Made by a program: the position numbers and the translations under genes. Positions 1 to 5,334 of a stretch of 6,715 bases of DNA are shown here, one piece after another (positions within the stretch are counted from its first letter, which is position 1; each line of letters begins with the position of its first letter). This DNA comes from an uncultured Collinsella sp. Lineage in GTDB: Bacteria; Actinomycetota; Coriobacteriia; Coriobacteriales; Coriobacteriaceae. The stretch is taken from NCBI GenBank assembly GCA_902470265.1, contig CABRFW010000093.1, positions 1-6,715 on the forward strand, read 5' to 3'. Below the pieces are notes generated by a model. It saw only the letters and a list, made by a program, of their open reading frames with translations. It was not told the origin of the DNA and searched no databases.

Positions 1-347
1 GCAAGGACCCGCACGAGGCCGTTGCCGCTGCGAACGGCGAGGACGTGGCCGAGGACGAGGGCGCTGACGAGGGCGATGTGCCGGTTGACGCCGAGCCCGT
101 TGCCGATGCGACCGCCGAGCCCGTTCCCACCGAGCCCCAGGGCGTCCCCAACTTTGACGACGAGCCCCAGGTGGCGATTGATACCGAGGGCGCGGTTGCC
201 GAGAACCACGAGGCCTCCGCTGCCGTCTTTGGCGGTGCGGCGACGGTTCCGGCAGGACCTGCGCATGAGGGCGGTCTGCCGCTCGTGGACGGCGCCGGCG
301 AGGACCCGGGTGCCACGGTGACCATGCCGGCTATGCCTCAGGAGTAG
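1..347 (+). CDS. C-terminal end of an unidentified protein with an acidic, low-complexity tail (5' truncated)
   Basis: An open frame (codons in phase with position 3) runs in from the left edge and stops at TAG 345-347, giving about 114 visible residues. The composition is strongly biased: Ala, Glu, Asp, Pro, Val and Gly dominate, with loosely repeated AEPV/ADAT/TEP units, almost no aromatic residues, and no Cys, Trp or Lys-rich patch after the first residue. This is typical of a disordered acidic tail on a larger protein, and no domain can be recognised. The codon-position GC bias fits real coding sequence, and the competing +1 frame at 22-321 is Arg/Pro-rich and lacks a good start. A GTG at 45 could in principle start a short protein, but there is no Shine-Dalgarno before it, so I read it as internal. 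The parent protein lies outside the window; its function is unknown. Confidence 0.7.
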   Translation, partial: KDPHEAVAAANGEDVAEDEGADEGDVPVDAEPVADATAEPVPTEPQGVPNFDDEPQVAIDTEGAVAENHEASAAVFGGAATVPAGPAHEGGLPLVDGAGEDPGATVTMPAMPQE

Positions 348-420
348 GCCTACGCGTTTATCACCATCACGTACCTGCGCCTTTGCCGTACGCAGATGAG
401 CGGAGCGGCAAGTGATGCGC

Positions 421-432
421 TGCGGGTATAAT
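421..432 (+). promoter_or_regulatory. Probable promoter (-10 box) of the YtxH/PRC-barrel unit
   Basis: A perfect TATAAT lies at 427-432, preceded by TGCGGG. The hexamer 17 nt upstream (404-409, AGCGGC) is a poor -35 match. Transcription would begin near 439 and give a leader of about 45 nt before the start codon. The only upstream gene ends at 347, so an independent promoter here is sensible. Confidence 0.5.
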
Positions 433-448
433 GGACAGCATTCAAACG

Positions 449-468
449 GTGGGCACCGACGTGCCCGC
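449..468 (+). promoter_or_regulatory. Leader hairpin directly in front of the YtxH ribosome-binding site
   Basis: GGGCAC (451-456) and GTGCCC (461-466) form a perfect 6-bp stem around the loop CGAC. It extends by a T-G wobble and a G-C pair to 449/468. The stem ends at the base before the Shine-Dalgarno AGGAGAGG (469-476). It has no T-tract, so it is not a terminator; an mRNA-stabilising or translation-tuning role is possible but unproven. Confidence 0.4.
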
Positions 469-483
469 AGGAGAGGAATGATC

Positions 484-873
484 ATGGGTAAGACTTTCAG
501 CTTTGTCTCCGGCGCACTTTTTGGTGCCGCTGCCGGCGCTATTGTCGGCGTTGCTCTGGCCCCGCGCTCGGGCGCCGAGACCCGCGCCATGGCTGCCGAT
601 ATCGCCAACGACGCCTGGGACAATATGCGCGACACCTACGAGCACAGCGCCGAGGAGGCCCGTGCTGCGGTGAATGACTTTGGCCCGATGGTCGACGCCA
701 AGACCGATGACCTGCGCGCCAAGGTCGATCTGGCCCGCGAGCGCATGGACCAGCTGCGCGAGCAGCTCAACGATGCCATCTCGGGTGGCAACGTGACGCC
801 CGCCGCCGACGTCGTGGTCGAGAACGCCGTCGAGGCTGATACCGAGGCTGCGGAGCCCTCGACCGAGGCATAA
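484..873 (+). CDS. YtxH-family small membrane protein
   Basis: This is a 129-residue protein. Residues about 5-27 form one Gly/Ala-rich membrane segment (FVSGALFGAAAGAIVGVALAP), followed at once by APRSGAETR, the signature that follows the hydrophobic segment in YtxH proteins. Residues about 40-100 are an amphipathic, charged helix likely to form a coiled coil, and the last 25 residues are acidic and Ala-rich. YtxH proteins are known as small envelope or general-stress proteins without an assigned biochemical activity. I chose ATG 484 because AGGAG (469-473) and GAGG (473-476) lie 10 and 7 nt before it; ATG 478 is in frame but only 4 nt from the AGGAG. A longer frame reaching 412 would translate through the TATAAT box and is unlikely. 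The stop codon overlaps the start of the next gene (TAATG), which implies translational coupling. Confidence 0.85.
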   Translation: MGKTFSFVSGALFGAAAGAIVGVALAPRSGAETRAMAADIANDAWDNMRDTYEHSAEEARAAVNDFGPMVDAKTDDLRAKVDLARERMDQLREQLNDAISGGNVTPAADVVVENAVEADTEAAEPSTEA

Positions 874-1628
874 TGCGCGCCGGGGATTTTGTCGGCGCCA
901 AGATCTATCGCAAGCCTACCGAGGACAAGCGCATCAAAAAGGACGGCACGCCGCGCAGCCCTAAAAAGCTCGGAAAGATTCACTTTCCGGTCTTTACCCC
1001 GGGCGGTACGCGCGTGGTCGGCTTTATGGTCCGCCAGTCTGATATCGCGGGCATGATCGAGCGCCCCGACCGATTCGTAGCGCTCGACGCCATTGGTGTC
1101 TACGAGGGCGCCATTGCGGTCGATGACGTCAAGGACACGTACGATGCCGCCGCTGCCAAGCGCCTCGACATCAACCTGGACGATTGCATCATCTGGGTCG
1201 GTATGGACGTGCGCACGGAATCAGGCGACGTCGTGGGCTATTGCTCGGACGTTGAGTTCAAGCCACGCTCGGGCATCGTGCAGGCATTCTATGTGACCGC
1301 CGGTGCTGCTTCGAGTGTTTTGGTTGGTGACACGCAGGTGCCGCCGACGATGCTGCGCGGCTATGCGGACGGCGCGATGATTGTTTCGGACGAGGTCAAG
1401 TCGCTCGGGTATTCGGGCGGTGCGGCTGCCAAGGCCGCCGAGGCCAGCGTCGTGGTGGGCGACAAGGTCAAAAAGGGCGCCAAGGTGCTCGACGACAAGG
1501 GATCGGTTGCCGTGGACAAGGGCAGTCGCGCACTGGGCAAGCAGCTCGGCAAGACGCGCGGCATGTTCAAGGCGTTTAAGGACGAATACCAAAAGGCGAG
1601 CGGAGGCTCGTCAAAAGCTACAAAATAG
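873..1628 (+). CDS. Two-domain PRC-barrel protein with a Lys/Ala-rich C-terminal tail
   Basis: This is a 251-residue soluble protein with no signal peptide or membrane segment. Residues about 1-85 contain a first PRC-barrel-like beta unit (DFVGAKIY, then LGKIHFPVFTPGGTRVVGFMV). Residues about 108-175 form a clear second one (IIWVGMDVRTESGDVVGYCSDVEF... GIVQAFYV). Residues about 185-251 are an amphipathic Lys/Ala/Gly/Val stretch with loose repeats (VGDKVKKGAKVLDDKGSVAVDKGSRALGK), which could lie along a membrane or bind an acidic partner. PRC-barrel domains are small beta-barrels used in RNA processing (RimM), photosynthetic reaction centres and assorted binding proteins; here they give fold, not function. 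The ATG at 873 overlaps the preceding stop by one base, and GAGG 865-868 lies 4 nt upstream. Coupling to the YtxH gene suggests the two act together, probably at the inner face of the membrane; that is inference. Confidence 0.8.
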   Translation: MRAGDFVGAKIYRKPTEDKRIKKDGTPRSPKKLGKIHFPVFTPGGTRVVGFMVRQSDIAGMIERPDRFVALDAIGVYEGAIAVDDVKDTYDAAAAKRLDINLDDCIIWVGMDVRTESGDVVGYCSDVEFKPRSGIVQAFYVTAGAASSVLVGDTQVPPTMLRGYADGAMIVSDEVKSLGYSGGAAAKAAEASVVVGDKVKKGAKVLDDKGSVAVDKGSRALGKQLGKTRGMFKAFKDEYQKASGGSSKATK

Positions 1629-1648
1629 CGACGTACCAAATGATGGGA

Positions 1649-1685
1649 GGCAAGCCGGAGACCTGTTGCTCCGGCTTGCTGTGTT
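1649..1685 (+). terminator. Probable transcription terminator after the PRC-barrel gene
   Basis: GCAAGCCGGAG (1650-1660) and CTCCGGCTTGC (1669-1679) are a perfect 11-bp inverted repeat around the 8-nt loop ACCTGTTG. It lies 21 nt past the stop codon and is followed by TGTGTTTA, a broken T-run. The stem is strong but the U-tract is weak, so termination may be partial and the next gene could receive read-through. I see no convincing separate promoter between this stem and the gene at 1701. Confidence 0.65.
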
Positions 1686-1700
1686 TATGGGGGAGGGCAC

Positions 1701-3107
1701 ATGCGCCAAAACGGATCCAACTTAAACGGGCGTTCGGGTGCGCGTCCGACGGCGCGCCGCGACCTGGGGCAGCTGCCCAGCGGTCAGCGCAAGCGTCACC
1801 GTAAGCCCGGCGCGATGTACCTCAACCATAGCCGCGGGTTTAGCGACCGCAGTGCGCGCATCGGCAACAGCCGTACGCCCCGTCGTTCGTCTCGCCTGCC
1901 CTACGCACTCATCGCCGTGGGCTGTGCGCTCGTGCTGTTTATCGCTGCCGTCGTGGGCTACGTCAACCGCAGCGTGGACGTGGAGCTCAACGGCCAGAAG
2001 ACCGCGGTGCGCGTGGGCTCTACGCTGCAGAATCTCATCGACGACCAGGAGTTGACTGACACCTACGACGCAGGCGACCTGCTGGCCGTCGATGACAGCG
2101 TGCTCAAGCGCCATGGGGGCGAAAAACTGTCGGTGAAGGTCGACGGCAAGCGCGTGAAACAGGGCAAATGGGATAGCCGCGAACTTGAGGGCGGCGAGAA
2201 GGTGACGGTCAAGGATGGCCGTAACACCTACGAGAAGCACGAGGTTCAGGCTACGGTTATCGAGCCCAAGCTCAAGGTCGAGGGTACGGGCGCTATCGAG
2301 TATGTGCAGACGTGGGGTGTCCAGGGCCGCTCCGAGGTGTGGGTTGGTGAGCAGTCGGGCAAGACGCAAGACCGCGGCGAGGTTGTGCCCGCCACCGATT
2401 GCGTCGTTGCGTGCGCCAGCGTGGCGCCCAAGGGTAACGAAAAGTATGTGGCGCTGACGTTTGACGAGGGTCCGAGCGGCGCTACCAAGCAGATCTTGCA
2501 GGTGCTCAAGGAAAAGGGCGTCACCGCGACGTTCTTCCTTTCGGGCGATGCGGTCGAGGCCTCGCCTGCCACGGCCAAGGCGATTGTCGATGCTGGGTGC
2601 GAGATCGGATCCAACAGCTATAGCGACGATTCGCTCAAGGGTCAGGACCGTGAGGCGGTACGCGAACAGATCACGAAAGGCACCGACGCGATTAAGTCGG
2701 CGACCGGCGTCGAGACGATGCTGCTGCGTGCTCCCTACGCTGCCTTTGACGAGCAAAACTGGATTGATGCGATGGACCTGGTCTCCGCCGTGGTCTCGTG
2801 GAATATCGACTCGGGCGACTGGCTGCTCAACGGTGCCGACGAACAGGTCTCGACGGTGCTCGATTCGGTGACGCCGGGCAATATCGTGCTGCTCACCGAT
2901 AGAGACGAATGCGCCGAGCAGACACTCGAGGCGCTGCCGCAGATTATCGACGGCCTCATTGCCGACGGCTACAAGATCGTGACGCTCAGCGACCTGGTCA
3001 AGACAGACACGGCATTGAGCAAAAAGCTCACCTCGCTCACCAAGGCTTCCATGCCCAAAAACGCCGTGTTCCCCCAACTCCCCGAGGACGATGACGCCAC
3101 AGAGTAG
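1701..3107 (+). CDS. Membrane-anchored NodB-domain (polysaccharide deacetylase-like) protein, probably catalytically degenerate
   Basis: 468 residues. Residues 1-65 form a very basic, Arg-rich cytoplasmic segment, and residues about 67-89 a single membrane anchor (type II topology, body outside). Residues about 90-152 look like the DUF348/ubiquitin-like module of wall-associated proteins (VELNGQKTAVRVGSTLQNLI). Residues about 185-235 resemble a G5-type module. Residues about 245-450 have the NodB fold, which in active enzymes removes acetyl groups from peptidoglycan or chitin-like sugars with a bound metal. Motif by motif: TFDEGP (253-258) keeps the base Asp255 but has Glu256 for the metal-ligand Asp; the His-bearing motif reads SNSYSDD (304-310), with Asn305 and Asp309 where both metal His are expected; R343-A-P-Y346 and W367-x-x-D370-x-x-D373-W374 are kept; the final catalytic His is Thr399 (VLLTD). 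Enzyme activity is therefore doubtful, and a binding or structural wall role is likelier. The start is supported by GGGGGAGG ending 4 nt before ATG 1701. Confidence 0.85.
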   Translation: MRQNGSNLNGRSGARPTARRDLGQLPSGQRKRHRKPGAMYLNHSRGFSDRSARIGNSRTPRRSSRLPYALIAVGCALVLFIAAVVGYVNRSVDVELNGQKTAVRVGSTLQNLIDDQELTDTYDAGDLLAVDDSVLKRHGGEKLSVKVDGKRVKQGKWDSRELEGGEKVTVKDGRNTYEKHEVQATVIEPKLKVEGTGAIEYVQTWGVQGRSEVWVGEQSGKTQDRGEVVPATDCVVACASVAPKGNEKYVALTFDEGPSGATKQILQVLKEKGVTATFFLSGDAVEASPATAKAIVDAGCEIGSNSYSDDSLKGQDREAVREQITKGTDAIKSATGVETMLLRAPYAAFDEQNWIDAMDLVSAVVSWNIDSGDWLLNGADEQVSTVLDSVTPGNIVLLTDRDECAEQTLEALPQIIDGLIADGYKIVTLSDLVKTDTALSKKLTSLTKASMPKNAVFPQLPEDDDATE

Positions 3108-3116
3108 TCATCGGGG
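3081..3116 (+). repeat. Inverted repeat straddling the stop codon of the NodB-domain gene
   Basis: CGATGAC (3089-3095) and GTCATCG (3107-3113) pair perfectly around an 11-nt loop that contains most of the stop codon. CCC 3081-3083 with GGG 3114-3116 can extend the stem past a 5-nt bulge. There is no T-tract, so it may protect the 3' end or assist termination together with the palindrome just downstream. Confidence 0.4.
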
Positions 3117-3121
3117 ACGTG

Positions 3122-3143
3122 CTTAAACGACTGGTCGTTTAGG
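3122..3143. promoter_or_regulatory. Perfect interrupted palindrome, possible operator or 3'-end hairpin
   Basis: TAAACGAC (3124-3131), TG, GTCGTTTA (3134-3141): 8-bp perfect half-sites with a 2-base centre, extendable to 3122/3143 with one wobble. The symmetry and short spacer resemble a homodimeric repressor site such as those of TetR-type regulators. As RNA it would be a 7-bp stem with a 4-nt loop and no U-tract. It lies 15 nt after the stop codon and about 120 nt before the promoter at 3260, so a 3'-end role is as plausible as an operator. Confidence 0.4.
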
Positions 3144-3259
3144 GCGGTCTTAATCGCTTTGTCCCACTGTGCTCATCCGGCTCTATGCCACGGATACGTC
3201 AGCGTTTGGTATGCCTGCAATGTGCAGCGCATAAATTCGGTGCCGCAGCGCGATGCTGA

Positions 3260-3268
3260 TGCTATAGT
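3260..3268 (+). promoter_or_regulatory. Extended -10 promoter of the metal-transport operon
   Basis: TG-C-TATAGT: an extended -10 TG (3260-3261), one base, then TATAGT (3263-3268). No good -35 lies 16-18 nt upstream, which extended -10 promoters tolerate. Transcription would begin about 3275-3276 (GG), immediately before the first helix of the structured leader. The agreement between promoter and RNA structure supports both. Confidence 0.55.
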
Positions 3269-3275
3269 TACTGCG

Positions 3276-3480
3276 GTTAATGAGGGTCAAGAGAAAGGTT
3301 ACAGGTGAAATCCAAACCTCGACCATACAGTCGATGACCCCATGCAGGTGCTTTCTGCGCGTGCACGGGGTGTGAGCGCCGAGCGGTGTGCCGCCCGCGC
3401 ATGCGTATACATATCTAAAAGTCCACGGATTGCGTGCCGGCATGGTCGCGCGGTCCGCAGGAATAATGATGGGGAGCACC
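3276..3480 (+). promoter_or_regulatory. Structured 5' leader, candidate riboswitch controlling translation of the MgtE-like gene
   Basis: Helices I can draw by hand: P1 GGGTCA 3284-3289 with TGACCC 3335-3340; P2 AGGTT 3296-3300 with AACCT 3315-3319, its loop holding GGTGAAATCC; P3 TCGAC 3319-3323 with GTCGA 3330-3334. Together they make a compact three-way junction. A competing stem, ACCCCATGCA 3337-3346 with TGCACGGGGT 3362-3371 (one mismatch), re-uses four bases of the P1 3' strand. Its loop exposes GGTGCTTTCT (3347-3356), which pairs over 10 continuous positions (three G-U) with GGGGAGCACC 3471-3480, the entire ribosome-binding block. Two further hairpins (3376-3400 and 3426-3457) lie between. 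It has no intrinsic terminator, so control would be translational. It matches no class I know; Mg2+ is the natural ligand to suspect from the downstream genes. Confidence 0.55.
3426..3457 (+). promoter_or_regulatory. Long leader hairpin just upstream of the ribosome-binding site
   Basis: CGGATTGCGTG (3426-3436) pairs with CGCGCGGTCCG (3447-3457) over 11 positions including three G-U wobbles, with a 10-nt loop. It ends 13 nt before GGGGAG (3471-3476). In the anti-Shine-Dalgarno fold described for the leader it would sit inside the closed region and bring 3347-3356 close to 3471-3480. Confidence 0.5.
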
Positions 3481-3498
3481 ATTGAATTATCTGAGTGA
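3466..3498 (+). CDS. Possible 10-codon upstream reading frame overlapping the MgtE-like start
   Basis: ATG-ATG at 3466 and 3469 opens a 10-residue frame (MMGSTIELSE) ending at TGA 3496-3498. AGGA 3459-3462 lies 6 nt before the second ATG. It overlaps the proposed TTG start of the next gene in another frame, and its stop lies just before the in-frame ATG at 3500. It could reduce or couple initiation, or it could be chance; there is no coding-bias evidence at this length. Confidence 0.2.
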   Translation: MMGSTIELSE

Positions 3499-5326
3499 GA
3501 TGCTCAAATTGCCGGTCTTGGACGTCGACGGCGAAAAGCTCGGCGTGGTTAACGATTTTGGCATTGCAACCGGCGAAGTTTTTCCGCACGTGACGTCGCT
3601 CGCGTTCCGTGGTCCCGGCAAGACGCCGTTTATGATCAGCTGGCGCAAATGGGTCGACCGTATCGACGAGACGGGTGTACACCTTAAGACGTCGGCCACC
3701 GAAATCCGTTTTTCGTACCTGCAGCCGACCGAACTCTTGCTTGCCCGCGACGTGCTCAACAAGCAGATTGTCGACACGCAGGGCATGAAGGTCGTGCGCG
3801 TAAACGACATCAAGTTCTCTATGTCGGGCGAGAATCAGCTGCGCCTGCTGGGCGCCGAGGTCGGTGCTCGCGGTCTGCTACGCGCCATCAGCCCCACGCT
3901 CGAGCATGTCGTCGAGGGCTTTATGAAGCACTTGGGCAAGCCGCTCAGCGAGGACATTATCGCCTGGTCTTACATGGACCTGCTCGATCGCTCGACTAAG
4001 AACATCCAGCTCTCGGTGTCGCACAAGACGCTTGGCGAGCTGCATCCTGCCGACATCGCCGACATCATCGAGCAGCTCGATCCGCGCCTGCGCGCGCAGG
4101 TGTTCGCGCAGCTCGATACGGCACAGGCCGCCGAGGCCATCTCGGAGTTCGATGACGACGAGCTTATGACCGAGATGCTCGAGGGCCTGTCCGATACCGA
4201 CGCATCGTCGATGCTGGCCATGATGGACCCGGACGACGCTGCCGACCTGATCGACGAGCTCGATTACGAGAAGGCCGAGAAGCTCCTGCGCCTGATGGGC
4301 GTCAAGGAGGAGAAGGCGATTCGTAACCTGCTGGGCTATGAGGACAACACCGCCGGCCGCATCATGACCTCGGAGTTTGTCTCGCTGCCCGCCACGGCGA
4401 CGGTCGGCGATGCCATCGAGGCGATTCGCAAACTCGACGAGGACTTTGAGAGCGTCTACTACGTCTATACCGAGGACCCGAGCGGCATGCTGACGGGCGT
4501 GCTTTCGCTGCGCACGCTGATCGTGGCCGACCGCGACGCCACGCTGGGCCAGCTCGCCTATCGCGATCTGGTCTACGTGTCGCCCGACGAGGACCAGGAA
4601 GACGTGACGGACGAGATGACCAAGTACGACCTGGTTGCCATCCCTGTCTGCGACGAGAACCGTCATATCCTGGGTATCGTGACCTTCGACGACGCCATGG
4701 ACGTTATCGCCGAGGAGCATCAGGAGGACCTGCAGATCGCCGGTGTCGGCTCGGGCGATAGCGCGTCGGACGACTCGACGAACGTGCTCAGCTGGTTCGT
4801 GCATCGTCAGTACTGGGTCGTCGTGTGGGGCATCGCCTCGTGCATTATGGCGACGGTGTTGGGGACGGCGCTGGGCTCCGCGCATCTGGTGGTGTTCCCC
4901 ATGTGCGCCATGCCGCTCGTGCTGCTGGCTGCCTCGCGCATGGTGTCGTTCGTCAAGAACTACTTCCTCGAGTACGACGGTCACGACGACGAGCCCAAAC
5001 CGTACCTGGGATTCTTCTTCCAGAGCACGGGTATGGGCCTGATCCTTTCGCTTGTTACTTACCTGTGCGCGCAGCTGGTGCGCACCGCCGCGTTCCCCGA
5101 TGCCACCATGTTTGAGGAGCAGCTCTTTACCGGCTGCTTTAATATCGCTGCCGTCATTTGCCTGGTTGGCAACATGAGCGCTGTGATTTATCTGATGGTG
5201 CTGTTCTGGCGCGACGAGCACGACCTCAATACGTCGGGCACCGCCATGAACGTCATCGCCGTCATGATCTCGTGTGTGGCGTACTGCATCGCCGCGGTGC
5301 TGCTCACCATGTCGGTCATGGGGTAG
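3482..5326 (+). CDS. PRC-barrel/MgtE-N/CBS protein with a divergent MgtE-like membrane domain
   Basis: 614 residues. Residues about 4-75 and 88-145 are two PRC-barrel-like units. Residues about 185-285 are the MgtE N-terminal superhelix (LHPADIADIIEQLDP; MDPDDAADLIDEL). TAGRIM (290-295) opens a CBS pair (about 295-352 and 360-417), followed by the MgtE plug-helix signature EEHQEDLQIAGVG. In MgtE channels these parts bind cytoplasmic Mg2+ and close the pore. Residues about 444-611 hold five hydrophobic segments, but the usual GGNAGxQ motif is absent. In the last segment, aligned through Ser585-Gly586 and Tyr601, the Mg2+-selecting Asp is Val594. I infer a Mg2+ sensor or partner of the carrier encoded 8 nt downstream rather than an independent channel. 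The start is TTG 3482 because GGGGAG (3471-3476) sits 5 nt upstream; ATG 3500 (residue 7) is the alternative. Annotation pipelines will probably call it a magnesium transporter. Confidence 0.88.
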   Translation: MNYLSEMLKLPVLDVDGEKLGVVNDFGIATGEVFPHVTSLAFRGPGKTPFMISWRKWVDRIDETGVHLKTSATEIRFSYLQPTELLLARDVLNKQIVDTQGMKVVRVNDIKFSMSGENQLRLLGAEVGARGLLRAISPTLEHVVEGFMKHLGKPLSEDIIAWSYMDLLDRSTKNIQLSVSHKTLGELHPADIADIIEQLDPRLRAQVFAQLDTAQAAEAISEFDDDELMTEMLEGLSDTDASSMLAMMDPDDAADLIDELDYEKAEKLLRLMGVKEEKAIRNLLGYEDNTAGRIMTSEFVSLPATATVGDAIEAIRKLDEDFESVYYVYTEDPSGMLTGVLSLRTLIVADRDATLGQLAYRDLVYVSPDEDQEDVTDEMTKYDLVAIPVCDENRHILGIVTFDDAMDVIAEEHQEDLQIAGVGSGDSASDDSTNVLSWFVHRQYWVVVWGIASCIMATVLGTALGSAHLVVFPMCAMPLVLLAASRMVSFVKNYFLEYDGHDDEPKPYLGFFFQSTGMGLILSLVTYLCAQLVRTAAFPDATMFEEQLFTGCFNIAAVICLVGNMSAVIYLMVLFWRDEHDLNTSGTAMNVIAVMISCVAYCIAAVLLTMSVMG

Positions 5327-5334
5327 GTGGTCGC

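Noticed and set aside
412..483. N-terminal extension of the YtxH protein starting upstream of 478
   Set aside because: It would be translated through the TATAAT box and the leader hairpin, has an unrelated Arg-rich composition, and a good ribosome-binding site serves ATG 484.
1681..1690. TTTATG as a -10 box for the NodB-domain gene
   Set aside because: The start of transcription would fall in the ribosome-binding site and no -35 is visible; partial read-through of the hairpin is simpler.
1722..3077. Very long reverse-strand open frame opposite the NodB-domain gene (also 3878-5221 and 5188-6477 opposite the transport genes)
   Set aside because: They mirror the real genes, are rich in His/Arg/Gln, show no recognisable domain and lack ribosome-binding sites; this is the usual effect of GC-rich codon bias.
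3282..3345. Similarity of the leader to an FMN riboswitch 3' half (GGTGAAATCC, then a CGAC...GTCG hairpin) or to the cobalamin GGTGAAAATCC element
   Set aside because: The FMN first half and the remaining cobalamin core are absent, and the downstream genes are metal transporters rather than riboflavin or cobalamin genes. I treat the match as local resemblance.
3276..3480. M-box (Mg2+) riboswitch of known type
   Set aside because: Expected from the genes, but the conserved GGTGAGGCTCC segment and later core elements are not found; AGGTGA at 3303-3308 alone is not enough.
5158..5334. N-terminal extension of the NRAMP-family protein overlapping the MgtE-like gene
   Set aside because: The extra 59 residues are His/Arg-rich out-of-frame sequence of the upstream gene, while GTG 5335 has an SD-like AGGTGG and gives the normal family length.
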